Positions 1 through 9,626 of a stretch of 49,496 bases of DNA are shown in pieces. A program made the position numbers and the translations under genes. Origin of the DNA: Coprovicinus avistercoris. Its GTDB lineage: Bacteria > Actinomycetota > Coriobacteriia > Coriobacteriales > Atopobiaceae. Below the pieces are notes generated by a model that was given only the letters and a program-made list of their open reading frames with translations, made no database searches and was not told the DNA's origin. Within the stretch, counting starts at the first letter, position 1, and every line of letters begins with the position of its first letter. Location of the stretch: positions 1 to 49,496 of the forward strand of contig DVMQ01000012.1 in assembly GCA_018714895.1 (NCBI GenBank), given 5' to 3'.

Positions 1-757
1 CATCAACTAAAGTTTGCGCTAAGGAATCGGGTGTGTTGTAGCTGGGATAACCCATGTAATCGAAGGTTTCCGTACCACCCATGGTGGTTTCCTGATTGAC
101 AAATGACAGGTCGTAGGAAGCAATCGTGGGGGCAATATTGGAATAGAGCGGCGCGAAATCATACACGCCATCTCCCTCTGTGCCATCCCAGGCGTCTGCA
201 AGTGCAAGCAGGTTGTCGTTGATAAGGTTATCGCCAACAGCGCAAAACGTAACACGCCCATCCCCTGTGGCGGTTGTTCTGCCTTCGCCATAGAGCTTAA
301 ACGCCTGATCTGTCTCAGGTCGTTCTATCCCATTTGTTGCATCAGTGATCACCTGCTCTTCACTGCGGCTGCACGCCCGTGGCACCAGCATGCCCACAGC
401 ACAGAGAAGCACGACTATACCGACGCCAATTAACATCGCCCGCCGCGAAACATGCTCGCGTATAACCTGCACGGCATGAGCAAACGCTTGGCGTATCCGC
501 CTCCATGCCCTCGAAACTGCCGAAGGAGCTGTGGGCTGGACGCCCTGTTTGATTTGTGTTGGATGACTGTTTGAAGTGTGATAGGAAGCGTCCGCCGCCC
601 GCTCATCATCCCGCGGATCACGAGATACCACAATTCCGGGATCTTCTCGGCGGTGTGGACGCGGCGTTGATCTCCGACGCCTATTTTCCGCACCAGCATG
701 CTGGCGCGTGACATCTTCAGATCGTATCTGCCACTTCTTATTTTGCCTATCAGTCAT
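1..757 (-). CDS. CapA/PgsA-family metallophosphatase-like membrane protein, partial (C-terminus beyond left edge)
   Basis: An open frame of 252 codons starts at ATG 757 and runs off the left edge. A TAG three codons upstream in frame fixes the start; its ribosome site (AAGG) is weak. Residues 1-105 are basic and disordered-looking, about 107-125 form one membrane helix, and the outside domain begins near 167. That domain opens with FCAVGDNLIND, followed by SFVNQETTMGG and a GYPSYNTPDSLA segment. These match the first metal-binding block and the N-x-E block of the PGA_cap (CapA, poly-gamma-glutamate capsule) calcineurin-like fold. The family includes capsule proteins and many extracellular phosphatase-like proteins of unknown substrate. 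No capB/capC gene is visible, so a polyglutamate role is not established. It lies 45 bases downstream of ribokinase on the same strand. Family assignment is confident; function is not. Confidence 0.8.
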   Translation of the reverse strand, partial: MTDRQNKKWQIRSEDVTRQHAGAENRRRRSTPRPHRREDPGIVVSRDPRDDERAADASYHTSNSHPTQIKQGVQPTAPSAVSRAWRRIRQAFAHAVQVIREHVSRRAMLIGVGIVVLLCAVGMLVPRACSRSEEQVITDATNGIERPETDQAFKLYGEGRTTATGDGRVTFCAVGDNLINDNLLALADAWDGTEGDGVYDFAPLYSNIAPTIASYDLSFVNQETTMGGTETFDYMGYPSYNTPDSLAQTLVD

Positions 758-802
758 ACCTTGCTACTTCACTCATAGTGCCAACGAAGTGCGGAAAAGG
801 TG

Positions 803-1732
803 CTACGAGCAGCACTTCCATCCGGTGGCCTCAACCTCTGCTGCAGTAGGAATTGCCTGCTGAGCGCCGAGTTTTCCAACGGTAAGGGCTGAAGCGGCGC
901 TGCCCCATGCCATCGATTCCACAAGAGACATGCCTGCTGCATGGCCAGCAGCCAAAGCGCCGATATAGGTATCGCCGGCTGCGGTTGTATCTACAACCTC
1001 CACCTTACGCGCGATTGCCCTCACGGGTTTGTCACCGGCTGCCTCAAAACCAATGGATCCCTCAGAACCAAGGGTTATAACAACGGAGCGCACGCCAAGT
1101 TCCTGCAAACGAGAAGCCGCCTTGAGGCACCCCTCCTCATCGGTGGGGCAAATGCCACACATAAGCTCGCACTCTGTCTCATTGAGGCAGACAAGATCAA
1201 CGTCCGCCCATGCCTCATCCGGCATAGGACGAGCTGGCGCAGGATTAAGAATCGTATAGAGTCCCATGCTGTGAGCCTCGTGCAAACCTGCCAGCGTTGC
1301 CTCGGCATCGCACTCGCCCTGAGTCAGGAAAACATCTCCTGGCTCCGCAACAGCATGCAACGCCCGCACCACATCTTCCGAGCTCAGCAAATGATTTGCT
1401 CCTGCTGAAAGCACGATGCGATTGTCGCCAGCGCTTCTCACGATAATTGCCACACCGGTAGAAGTTTCTGATGAGCGCGTTACTTTCGTGCAGTCCACGC
1501 CAACCGCCTCAAGCGTGGCAACAAGCTCGTTGCCAAAGCCATCGGCGCCCACGGCGGCAATCATACCCACAGACGCACCAAGGCGTGACGCAGCCACCGC
1601 TTGATTGGCGCCTTTTCCGCCAGGGTTGGTGATGAAATCATGGCCTGACAGTGTTTCGCCTGCTTGCGGCATACGATCACACTCGATTGACAAGTCCATA
1701 TTCATGCTGCCGAAAATAATGACGCGTGCCAC
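803..1732 (-). CDS. rbsK: Ribokinase (PfkB family)
   Basis: Phosphorylates D-ribose to ribose 5-phosphate with ATP in the cytoplasm. The 309-residue length is typical. NPGGKGANQ at residues 36-44 is the N-terminal PfkB signature. DTTAAGD at 248-254 is the C-terminal signature and carries the catalytic Asp254 and the anion hole; the AAGD form is characteristic of ribokinases rather than fructokinases. An ATG at 1750 is in frame, but the AAAGGAG ribosome site lies between it and GTG 1732, so GTG 1732 is the likely start. No ribose transporter or nucleosidase lies beside it, so the ribose may come from nucleosides. The gene sits upstream of the CapA-like gene on the same strand. Confidence 0.92.
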   Translation of the reverse strand: MARVIIFGSMNMDLSIECDRMPQAGETLSGHDFITNPGGKGANQAVAASRLGASVGMIAAVGADGFGNELVATLEAVGVDCTKVTRSSETSTGVAIIVRSAGDNRIVLSAGANHLLSSEDVVRALHAVAEPGDVFLTQGECDAEATLAGLHEAHSMGLYTILNPAPARPMPDEAWADVDLVCLNETECELMCGICPTDEEGCLKAASRLQELGVRSVVITLGSEGSIGFEAAGDKPVRAIARKVEVVDTTAAGDTYIGALAAGHAAGMSLVESMAWGSAASALTVGKLGAQQAIPTAAEVEATGWKCCS

Positions 1733-1866
1733 GTAAGCTCCTTTCCGCATTGCCTTTCCCCATTATCAACGAGAAATGCAGCGCAGTGTCAACAAGGCAC
1801 AAAAATTCGCTGGCAGGCATGGTATGAGCTGCGGCTCGTTTAAGCAGCGCGGCATCTCTCCAGTTG

Positions 1867-2319
1867 TTAGGATCTCCGAATTGTTTCTTCCAGCGCGCAG
1901 ACTTTATCTGCGAGCATAACAATCCAACCCTCGCGGGTATGTGGTGGTATTGGCACCAGCGGAAACATGTGGTGAGCAATAATGTCTTCCTCAGTAGCGG
2001 TGAGTTCAAAATCTTCGCGCGCATTCTGAAGTGCGCGCGCAGGATGCCGAAAACCGTGCAACCTATGGCTTGGATCAGCCTCATGCCAATCGTAGAGAAA
2101 ATAATCGTGGAGAAGTGCTCCGCGGATAAGTGCGGTGCGATCTACCGTTAGTGAAAGAGCGGCTGCAAACTTGCAGGCAACACGAGCAACGCGAAGCGAA
2201 TGTTGATAGACCGTGGTAGATCCATGCTGAATAAACTCATGTTCACACTCGAGACGGCCACATCGACAGAGCTCAGCGGCCATCTCATCGACCTCTGTAT
2301 GTTCGCCTGTGTGCTCCAT
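1867..2319 (-). CDS. HD-domain phosphohydrolase of unknown substrate
   Basis: A 150-residue protein with a compact HD domain: His40, the His71-Asp72 doublet, His116/His117 and Asp138 (in MLADK) provide the expected metal ligands. Such single-domain HD proteins hydrolyse nucleotides or phosphate esters, but the sequence does not give the substrate. An N-terminal CRCGRLEC segment holds three cysteines. A GGAG ribosome site sits nine bases before ATG 2319; the in-frame ATG at 2328 overlaps that site and is unlikely to be used. It is transcribed divergently from the CmpB-family gene at 2412 and lies 134 bases upstream of ribokinase. Confidence 0.75.
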   Translation of the reverse strand: MEHTGEHTEVDEMAAELCRCGRLECEHEFIQHGSTTVYQHSLRVARVACKFAAALSLTVDRTALIRGALLHDYFLYDWHEADPSHRLHGFRHPARALQNAREDFELTATEEDIIAHHMFPLVPIPPHTREGWIVMLADKVCALEETIRRS

Positions 2320-2411
2320 ACGCAGCATCTCCTACCCCGATGCTATACTAGCTTGTAATAACCAGCTCAGGGGCTATCGTGCCAAAAATCAACAACTGAG
2401 AGCTGCATATT

Positions 2412-3203
2412 ATGATTGTTTGTCAGACGGTTCTTATCTTCGTACTTTTCAGCTTTCTTGGATGGCTGTGGGAAACGGTATATTGCACCATTAAACATGG
2501 AAAATGGGCTAACCGAGGGTTTCTTTATGGGCCGTTTTGTCCTATCTATGGCTTTGGTGGTGTAGCGGTTATCTTACTTGCAACCCTCGCGTTCCCACAC
2601 GGAGCAGCACCGAGCGTGTGGTGGCAAGTTTTTCTCGTCTCCATGGTTGCCTGTAGTGCACTTGAGTATTTCACGCATTGGCTCCTCGAGACCCTGTTTC
2701 ATGCCTATTGGTGGGATTACACCAATGTGCCCTTCAACCTCAATGGTCGCATCTGTTTAGCTTCATCTCTGTTCTTTGGTGCTGCCGGCGTGGCTGTGGT
2801 CTACGTTATTGGCCCGCACTTCATCAACATTTTCGCCGGTTTTCCTAGCTGGCTGGTTGAAGTGCTCGCACTTATCCTCATCGCTCTCATTTCGTGCGAT
2901 GCCACCCTCACTATATCGGCGCTCACGAATTTTGCTCACATCGTGGCCTATATGGAAAAGAACCTCAATGAGCGTATGAGCGAATTTGTAGACCAGTTCC
3001 CACGCGATTCCGACGATTGGCGCGCTGCGCGCGACACCCTCTTGCAGCAGGGTATCGAACGCGCAGGTGCCAGTATGTCAAAGTTTCACAAAGGTACTGT
3101 TGCTCGTATACGCAGCTTTAATCTCACACGACCCAAGAGGGAGACGGCGCATCAACTTACCTGCGAACTTGCAACACGCGTCCGCGAGCATATTCTTAAG
3201 TAG
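2412..3203 (+). CDS. CmpB-family (putative ABC transporter type IV) integral membrane protein
   Basis: A 263-residue membrane protein. The opening with FLGWLWETVYC and GFLYGPFCPIYGFGG is the hallmark of the family annotated as putative ABC-transporter permease CmpB (PF06541), whose real function is unknown. About five hydrophobic helices (roughly 5-20, 45-63, 75-97, 117-135, 147-166) are followed by a charged cytoplasmic tail of about 95 residues. An in-frame TGA just upstream fixes the ATG; only a weak GAGAG precedes it. A TATACT hexamer at 2344-2349 may be the -10 box. There is no ATPase partner nearby. It converges with the membrane-anchored XRE regulator, with only 11 bases between the stops. 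Confidence 0.75.
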   Translation: MIVCQTVLIFVLFSFLGWLWETVYCTIKHGKWANRGFLYGPFCPIYGFGGVAVILLATLAFPHGAAPSVWWQVFLVSMVACSALEYFTHWLLETLFHAYWWDYTNVPFNLNGRICLASSLFFGAAGVAVVYVIGPHFINIFAGFPSWLVEVLALILIALISCDATLTISALTNFAHIVAYMEKNLNERMSEFVDQFPRDSDDWRAARDTLLQQGIERAGASMSKFHKGTVARIRSFNLTRPKRETAHQLTCELATRVREHILK

Positions 3204-3214
3204 ACTTGCGAGCC

Positions 3215-4207
3215 TTATGCGTTTCGTCCAAACGCTTCCATCAGTATCGAAGCGATACCACACAGAAGACCACCAGCTGGCCAAGCGAGCCAAAACAGCG
3301 GGTTATGTCCCACAAACAATAATCCGAGGCCAACAATGGTTGCACCAATCATGATGGCACCACACACTGCGCCAATCTTTTCGTTGATACGCTTTTGTGC
3401 CATGAGGGCATCTTTACGAGCGCTATCCAGTTGAGCAGCGGCAATATCTTCAATTTCGGCATCTTCAATTGCGCTCTTGTTGTATTCAGCGATGTTGGTT
3501 CGGCCGAGAAGCATGCCAAAGTGCACGATAAGCCACACGCCGATGGCCATAACAAACAGAAAGACAGCTCCGAAAGCTTCCGTGCCAACAATGCTGTCAA
3601 ACAAAGCGGGTGTAAACATTCCCAACAGAATGCAAGCAATTCCACCAATAAGACCGTAGGTAAATTGCGTACGAGCGTGCTGCTTTTCTTCAGCTGTATA
3701 GAAATCCTCAATATAGGGATGAGCGCGTACAAAAGCTGTATGTTCCATCCCAGCAGGAATGAGAAACATCAAGCCAACAATAATGGACGCAAAAAGCGCT
3801 ATAGGAGGAACAAGACTATCGGACGAGGCGAATGGTTCAAGACCATCGAGAAGAGCGCAGAGGCCAACTCCAGCAATGATAATAGCGACGCCTGTAGGAA
3901 CCTGCCATGCTATCTTGCGCTGATGCTCATCATACCCGCATATGTCGGTGGGAGGCCCAGCAGGAATTTGCACCGCCGCATCCACCACTGTTTCATTCGC
4001 GCGTGCGGAAAGATCACCTTGAACCAGATCGTCCAAACTGCAATCAAACAACTGACAAATCTTGAGAAGCTTATCCATTTCCGGATAGCTTTTCTCGGCT
4101 TCCCACTTAGTAACCGATTGACGAGAAACACCCAACAACATTGCAAGCTGCTCTTGCGTCATATTTCGTGAGGCGCGGAGATACTGAAGATTGTTGCGGA
4201 AGCTCAT
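3215..4207 (-). CDS. XRE-family transcriptional regulator with six-helix membrane domain
   Basis: A 330-residue protein. Residues 5-60 are a Cro/CI helix-turn-helix with the typical MTQEQLAMLLGVSRQSVTKW core, ending in DLVQGDL. After a linker come about six hydrophobic segments (near 96-115, 122-145, 183-203, 212-235, 280-298 and 303-325). Such HTH-plus-membrane proteins are common in Firmicutes and Coriobacteriia and are thought to sense membrane or cell-envelope signals; ligand and targets are unknown here. A GAAAGG ribosome site lies six bases before ATG. It is convergent with the CmpB-family membrane gene. Confidence 0.8.
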   Translation of the reverse strand: MSFRNNLQYLRASRNMTQEQLAMLLGVSRQSVTKWEAEKSYPEMDKLLKICQLFDCSLDDLVQGDLSARANETVVDAAVQIPAGPPTDICGYDEHQRKIAWQVPTGVAIIIAGVGLCALLDGLEPFASSDSLVPPIALFASIIVGLMFLIPAGMEHTAFVRAHPYIEDFYTAEEKQHARTQFTYGLIGGIACILLGMFTPALFDSIVGTEAFGAVFLFVMAIGVWLIVHFGMLLGRTNIAEYNKSAIEDAEIEDIAAAQLDSARKDALMAQKRINEKIGAVCGAIMIGATIVGLGLLFVGHNPLFWLAWPAGGLLCGIASILMEAFGRNA

Positions 4208-4549
4208 GAGAGACCTTTCGTTACTGGTTATCTACTGTCTGCCGGCACCATTAAAACTACGGTAGCAAAAGCCTCTTATCCACCAACTGGCGGCTGCTTT
4301 TTTATCTCTTTTCATGCGCCTGCTGGTTGCATTGCGCAGGTAGATGGCGTGTAAGCTCTTTTTATCTCGAGCGTGCGAAGTGGGTCTTACAGAAATGCAA
4401 CTAGCGGTTGCAAAGCGGCAAAAGCTCAAGCCCTCACACAAAGAGGTGTTGGCACACCACCAACACCTCTCAGAAATCAAACACTGATTGTGCAAAGCTA
4501 GACCAACGCGAAGCCTTTAATCCGATGCTTCTACCCTACGCCTCTCGCA
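4208..4549. other. Intergenic region, 342 bases
   Basis: The 5' side of the XRE gene and the 3' side of pgi meet here. It holds the XRE ribosome site and a strong hairpin at 4442-4470. An 87-codon open stretch on the minus strand (4232-4495) has cysteine- and arginine-rich composition and no ribosome site, so I do not call it a gene. No RNA motif was recognised. Confidence 0.6.
4442..4470 (-). terminator. pgi: Hairpin downstream of pgi, possible terminator
   Basis: A perfect 11-bp stem (4442-4452 with 4460-4470) and a 7-base loop lie 80 bases past the pgi stop. There is no clear T-run on either side, so it may be a factor-assisted terminator or an RNA-stabilising stem. Confidence 0.4.
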
Positions 4550-6244
4550 TTACTTGCGGTGTGCGCGATAGTACTCGATAAGCGCCTGGGTGGAAGGATC
4601 CTGTACGGCAAGTGCCTCGTCATCATGGAACGCCGGGGTTATCTGCTTCGCCAGCTGCTTGCCCAACTCGACGCCCCACTGGTCATAGCTATCAAGGCCC
4701 CAAACCGTGCCCTCAACAAACGTGATGTGCTCATACAGGGCAATAAGCTCGCCAAGTGCATGAGGCGTGAGCTCCTCGCCAAAAATCGAGGTGGTTGGAC
4801 GATTGCCGGTAAAGACGCGCGCAGGAACCATCCACTCCGCGGTGCCCTCAGCACGGACTTCGTCGGCAGTCTTGCCAAAGGCAAGCGCCTTTGTCTGTGC
4901 AAGGAAGTTTCCTAAGAACAGCTCATGCACATCCTGATCGCCATCCTGTGTGGGATTAGGCGTATTGACAAACGCGATAAAGTCGCACGGAATCAGGCGG
5001 GTTCCCTGGTGAATCAGCTGGTAGAAAGCATGCTGACCGTTGGTACCGGGTTCGCCCCAGAAGATCTCGCCGGTATCGGACGTAACGGGCGTACCATCCC
5101 AGCGCACGCTCTTGCCGTTTGACTCCATGGTGAGCTGCTGCAGATAGGCTGGGAAGCGATGCAGATACTGGTCGTACGGCAGTATGGCGTGAGATGCCAT
5201 ACCAAAGAAATTGACGTACCACACGTTCATGAGGCCCATAAGGGCAACAACGTTCTCCTCGAGGGGCTTCTCGGCAAAGTAGGTATCCAGGTCATGGAAG
5301 CCAGCCAGCAGCTCGGCAAAGCGCTCAGGGCCAAAGGCAATGATAAGCGACAAGCCGACGGCAGAATCTACCGAGTAGCGGCCACCTACCCAATTCCAGA
5401 AACCAAAGGCATTTTCTGGATCGATACCAAACTCAGCAACCAATTCAAGATTGGTTGAAACAGCAACAAAGTGCGCACGAATAGCGGCGGCATCCTGCTC
5501 GGGCGAGCCGTCAATAGCTCCGGCCTCACGCAGTGCCGAGAGAAGCCAGGTGCGAGCCTCGCGTGCATTGGTAAGCGTCTCCAGCGTTGTGAACGTCTTG
5601 GAGACAATAATGATGAGGGTTGTCTCGGGATCCAGACCCTTGATCTTCTCGGCCATATCATTCGGGTCGATATTGGAGACATAGCGGCAATCTATACCGG
5701 CGTCGGCATAGGGCTTGAGTGCCTCATAGATCATGACAGGGCCAAGATCGGAACCGCCGATGCCAATGCTCATAACATGCTCAATGCGCTTGCCCGACAC
5801 GCCCTTCCATTCGCCAGAACGCACGCGCTCAGCAAAGGCATACATGCGATCGAGAACCTCGTGAACGTCGGCAACGCAGTCCTGACCATCAACGATAACC
5901 TTGCCCTTGTCGACAACAGGACGACGCAGAGCCGTGTGCAGAACTGCGCGATCCTCGGTGGTATTGATATGCTCGCCGGCATACATGGCGTCGCGGCGCT
6001 CCTCCAAACCAACAGCACGACCAAGCGCGCAGAGCAACCTTACCGTCTCATCGTCAATAAGGTTTTTGGAGAGATCAAAATGCAGATCGGACATGTCAAA
6101 AGAGAACTTGTTTACACGATCTGGATCAGAGGCAAACCATTCTTTGAGGCTAATTCCTTTATCTTGAAGCTCGTTGTAATGCGCCTGGAGCGCAGCCCAT
6201 TCAGGCGTTTTTGTGGCATCTATCGGTGCAGGAATCTGTGACAT
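4550..6244 (-). CDS. pgi: Glucose-6-phosphate isomerase
   Basis: Interconverts glucose 6-phosphate and fructose 6-phosphate. The 564-residue protein carries MSIGIGGSDLGP, the NWVGGRYS signature and the HQGTRLIPCDFIAF region, all diagnostic of the long bacterial/eukaryotic PGI family. ATG 6244 is preceded by AGGAGA; the in-frame extension to 6319 has no such site. It lies 90 bases downstream of metH on the same strand, so it may share its transcript. A hairpin follows the stop. Nothing is odd about the reading frame. Confidence 0.96.
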   Translation of the reverse strand: MSQIPAPIDATKTPEWAALQAHYNELQDKGISLKEWFASDPDRVNKFSFDMSDLHFDLSKNLIDDETVRLLCALGRAVGLEERRDAMYAGEHINTTEDRAVLHTALRRPVVDKGKVIVDGQDCVADVHEVLDRMYAFAERVRSGEWKGVSGKRIEHVMSIGIGGSDLGPVMIYEALKPYADAGIDCRYVSNIDPNDMAEKIKGLDPETTLIIIVSKTFTTLETLTNAREARTWLLSALREAGAIDGSPEQDAAAIRAHFVAVSTNLELVAEFGIDPENAFGFWNWVGGRYSVDSAVGLSLIIAFGPERFAELLAGFHDLDTYFAEKPLEENVVALMGLMNVWYVNFFGMASHAILPYDQYLHRFPAYLQQLTMESNGKSVRWDGTPVTSDTGEIFWGEPGTNGQHAFYQLIHQGTRLIPCDFIAFVNTPNPTQDGDQDVHELFLGNFLAQTKALAFGKTADEVRAEGTAEWMVPARVFTGNRPTTSIFGEELTPHALGELIALYEHITFVEGTVWGLDSYDQWGVELGKQLAKQITPAFHDDEALAVQDPSTQALIEYYRAHRK

Positions 6245-6334
6245 TTGCTCTCCTCTTATCGCGTTCCTCCAACGCTGGAGTCGGGCTTGACGGGAAGTCG
6301 CACCATCGGCATCCGGCAATCTTTATTATCACCC

Positions 6335-8827
6335 TTAATGATGTGTCTGCTCGCCAAAAACCTCCTCAGCGATACGCGCTGTTTCGGCAGCATCTTTCGC
6401 ATAGTAATCAGCGCCGACCATCTGGGCATATTCTGGGTTTAAGACCGCTCCTCCAACCACGACCTTGCACCAAGGGGCCTGTTCGCGCAAAAGCGCAATG
6501 GTCTCAGCCATGGCCGGAACCGTCGTTGTCATAAGCGCTGATAATCCCGCAAGCTGAATATGATGCGCAACCACCTCATCCACAAACGCTTGAGGATCGA
6601 CATCGCGCCCTAAATCGCGCACGTAGTAGCCATAGTTTTCTAACAGCATTCGAACAATATTCTTGCCAATGTCGTGAATATCGCCCTTCACCGTACAGAG
6701 AGCTATTTCGCCCTTATCGGGAACATCAGCAGCACTCACCGAGGAACGCACCACTTCAAACCCTGCTTTAGCTGCCTCAGCCGATGCCATAAGTTGCGGC
6801 AAGAACAGCGTTCCTTTTTCAAACTTATCTCCCACCTCATCGAGCGCGGGGATAAGAACCTCATTGATGACCCAAAGCGCCTCATGGGAAGACAAAAGCT
6901 CCTCAACTGCCTGGGCGCACGGATCTCCGCGTCCTTCCACTACTGCCGTATGTGCCCGCTCAGAAGCAGACGCCGCTTCAGGACTTTTTGTGCTATCAGA
7001 CTGTTGGTTGGCGGCGCCTGCAGTCACAGGCTTCTTATCAGACCGCCCGGCATTGTGGGCAATATAGTCGGCCGCTGCAACGTCTTGCCCGTTGAGCACG
7101 CGCCATGCTGCCACCGCATCCATAAAGCGCTGCGACAAAGGATTCATAATGGCAAGATCGAGGCCAGCAGCAAACGCCGCCGATAAAAACGTTGCGTTGA
7201 TAAGCTCGCGGAAAGGCAAGCCGAAGCTCACGTTTGAAACACCTAACACACATCTAACACCAGGAATGTTCTTCTTCACGAGCCGAATAGCGTCGAGAAT
7301 TACACCGGCTGCTTTTTGATCGGTGGATACCGCCATCGTAAGGCAGTCGATAAGCACGTCGCGTCGTGGAATCCCTGCACGATCACAGGCATCGACTATC
7401 TTTTGCGCAATGGCCAGTCTTTCCTCGGCAGTGTTGGGAATTCCCGCTTCGTCCAACGTGAGCCCCACTACCGCACAGCCATAATGCGCCACGATTGGCA
7501 GTATTGTTTCGAGTGATTCCTGCTTTCCATTGACCGAATTCACGATGGGCTTTCCAGGATAAATTCGAACCGCCTGTTCGATGGCTGACGGATCGGCTGA
7601 GTCAATTTGTAAGGGCAGCGACGTCACGCTCTGAAGGCGTTCCACAAGCTGCACCATAGTTGCTGGCTCATCAATCTCAGGAAGACCCGCATTTACATCA
7701 AGCACTTCCGCGCCTGCCTGCTCCTGTGCTACTGCCTCGCCAAGCACGTAATCATAATTGCCGGAACGCAGTGCCTCTTTGAGCTTGCGCTTACCTGTTG
7801 GATTGATGCGCTCGCCAATAACACCCACCGATCCAGGCGCTAAGGAGAACAGTTCGCGCGCGCTTGTCACACGAAAATCATTCCTATGGGCATCGAGGGT
7901 TGCTTGTTCTGTTAAGGAATCTGCGTTCTTTTCATCCTCAATGGAGGCGCGACTGTTAAGCAAAGCGCGCATTGCCCGAATATGTGCAGGAGTTGTACCG
8001 CAGCATCCGCCCATAATACGAACGCCAGCTTCGGCAAGCGGTTGTAAAGACTGTACATATTCCTCAGGCCCCACAGGGTAGGTCGTAACCCCATCTACCA
8101 CGCAGGGCAAACCTGCATTTGCTTGCACCATGACGGGGCATTCAACCCAGGGCAGCATGCGTATAACGAGCGGCGCAACCTCATCAGGGCCCAATGAACA
8201 GTTAATACCCACCACATCAACACCGAGCGAAGCAAGGGTAACCGCCGCTACTTCAGGTGTTGTACCGAGAAATGTTCGACCATCTTCACCGAAAGTCATG
8301 GTGCAAAATACCGGCAGATTGCTGTTTTCTCGGCATGCCAGAACCGCCGCCTTTGCCTCAAGCAAATCTGCCATAGTTTCTATGATGAAAAAATCGGCAC
8401 CCGCTGCCTGGGCAGCACATACCTCTTCAGCAAACAGCCTGTATGCCTCGTCAAACGAGAGGGTTCCCAAAGGACGCAACAAAGCACCTGTTGGACCAAT
8501 GTCAGCCGCTACATAACGAGCGCCAGCTTTTCGAGCACACGCCACCGCAGCATCAAACACGTCTCGGACACACGCTGCATCGCCCAATTTATGGGCATTC
8601 GCCCCAAACGTATTTGTCGTTACGACCTCTGCTCCAGCTTCAACATAGGCCTGGTGAATTTTTTGCACCAAATCAGGCTGTTCTAGACAGAGCAACTCGG
8701 GAAGCTCGCCCACAGCAAGGCCTGCGGCCTGCAGCTGTGTGCCCATCGCCCCATCGAAGAGGAGGGGTTCTCGCCCAGCGAGCACGTTCGCCAAGTGTTT
8801 ATCGGCAATTTTTAACTCATTAGCCAC
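6335..8827 (-). CDS. metH: Cobalamin-dependent methionine synthase, short form without activation domain
   Basis: Transfers a methyl group from 5-methyltetrahydrofolate to homocysteine through bound cobalamin. Domains in order over 830 residues: homocysteine methyltransferase (1-290; DGAMGTQL near 25, zinc ligands Cys210 and Cys275-Cys276), pterin-binding barrel (about 325-590), a low-complexity linker (about 600-630), cobalamin cap (about 635-700) and Rossmann cobalamin domain (about 705-825; His718 in DIHDIGKN is the lower cobalt ligand). The protein ends there: the SAM-binding reactivation domain of E. coli MetH (about 1,200 residues) is absent. The neighbouring gene supplies a candidate for it. 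GTG start with GGAGG seven bases upstream; the first 8 bases overlap the upstream gene. Confidence 0.94.
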   Translation of the reverse strand: MANELKIADKHLANVLAGREPLLFDGAMGTQLQAAGLAVGELPELLCLEQPDLVQKIHQAYVEAGAEVVTTNTFGANAHKLGDAACVRDVFDAAVACARKAGARYVAADIGPTGALLRPLGTLSFDEAYRLFAEEVCAAQAAGADFFIIETMADLLEAKAAVLACRENSNLPVFCTMTFGEDGRTFLGTTPEVAAVTLASLGVDVVGINCSLGPDEVAPLVIRMLPWVECPVMVQANAGLPCVVDGVTTYPVGPEEYVQSLQPLAEAGVRIMGGCCGTTPAHIRAMRALLNSRASIEDEKNADSLTEQATLDAHRNDFRVTSARELFSLAPGSVGVIGERINPTGKRKLKEALRSGNYDYVLGEAVAQEQAGAEVLDVNAGLPEIDEPATMVQLVERLQSVTSLPLQIDSADPSAIEQAVRIYPGKPIVNSVNGKQESLETILPIVAHYGCAVVGLTLDEAGIPNTAEERLAIAQKIVDACDRAGIPRRDVLIDCLTMAVSTDQKAAGVILDAIRLVKKNIPGVRCVLGVSNVSFGLPFRELINATFLSAAFAAGLDLAIMNPLSQRFMDAVAAWRVLNGQDVAAADYIAHNAGRSDKKPVTAGAANQQSDSTKSPEAASASERAHTAVVEGRGDPCAQAVEELLSSHEALWVINEVLIPALDEVGDKFEKGTLFLPQLMASAEAAKAGFEVVRSSVSAADVPDKGEIALCTVKGDIHDIGKNIVRMLLENYGYYVRDLGRDVDPQAFVDEVVAHHIQLAGLSALMTTTVPAMAETIALLREQAPWCKVVVGGAVLNPEYAQMVGADYYAKDAAETARIAEEVFGEQTHH

Positions 8828-9626
8828 GGCAGGTCCTCCCCGTTTTTCTCAGCGCACAAAAATCTCGAAGCTTACAAATCCTACAAGCGCCTTCACTGTT
8901 TGCCGCACCGTCATCTGTTCCTGCGGACACGTTTTGACCAATACCCATAACAGCCGAAACACTCTTTGTTGGCACCATAAGGTTTGATGCGGTAAGCGTA
9001 ACGCCAAGCAGACGCATGGCATCCACGCTGGCAAGTAAATCCGCTTGACAATCAAGCGGCAAATCGCCATACCCCGGGCTAAAACGCCCTGTTGCATGCA
9101 TGTCCTGCGAGGCCGCATATGCAACCACACGCGCACTCACCGCGTCGGCAGCTCGTTCAACAAGAGCTGTTGCTACAGCATCAAAGACAAGCTCATCCAA
9201 AGCACTCGTTGCCGATAGTCGCTGCAATTCTCGATCGATTGCAATGCCCAGCGTAACGACAAACACGGCAGCTTCACGTGCGCTTTTCAAAAATTGTTGG
9301 ATGTCACTGCCTGTAAGTTTGAGGCGCGAACCCTCAAGTGAGATGGGTTGTGTATTTTGAAGACGAAACACCCGCAGAGCAGCACGCGGACGCGCAAGCT
9401 TCAGCGCACGCTCGGCTGCTTGTTCAACCTTTTCTTGCAGTGCATTGTCCGGTGTGCCTGTACCCATGCCAAGATAGCGAAAGACCTCGTTATAGGGCAC
9501 CGAGTCAACCGGATAGTCCGCAACCGCAGGCAGGCTCTTATCCGGATCTGCTCTAAAAATGTTACCTGATGAAGCAACAGATGCCTTCTTGTTGGCATCT
9601 GAAGCGCTAGGACGCCAAATAGCCAC
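8820..9626 (-). CDS. Stand-alone methionine synthase reactivation-domain protein
   Basis: A 268-residue protein in which RFSPGYGDLP (181-190) and LTASNLMVPTKSVSA (211-225) match the AdoMet-binding activation domain at the C-terminus of full-length MetH. In the family this domain binds S-adenosylmethionine and remethylates cob(II)alamin after oxidative inactivation. Here it is a separate gene overlapping both metF (20 bases) and metH (8 bases), so the products are probably made together. The C-terminus has a cysteine cluster, Cys248, Cys251, Cys257 and Cys266, that could bind a metal or iron-sulfur cluster; E. coli MetH has none there. GTG start with only AGAAAG upstream, so the exact start is uncertain and translation may be coupled to metF. 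Confidence 0.85.
   Translation of the reverse strand: MAIWRPSASDANKKASVASSGNIFRADPDKSLPAVADYPVDSVPYNEVFRYLGMGTGTPDNALQEKVEQAAERALKLARPRAALRVFRLQNTQPISLEGSRLKLTGSDIQQFLKSAREAAVFVVTLGIAIDRELQRLSATSALDELVFDAVATALVERAADAVSARVVAYAASQDMHATGRFSPGYGDLPLDCQADLLASVDAMRLLGVTLTASNLMVPTKSVSAVMGIGQNVSAGTDDGAANSEGACRICKLRDFCALRKTGRTCRG

Noticed and set aside
4232..4495. 87-codon open frame on the minus strand between XRE and pgi
   Set aside because: No ribosome site, Cys/Arg-rich composition and no resemblance to a protein; it also spans the hairpin at 4442-4470.
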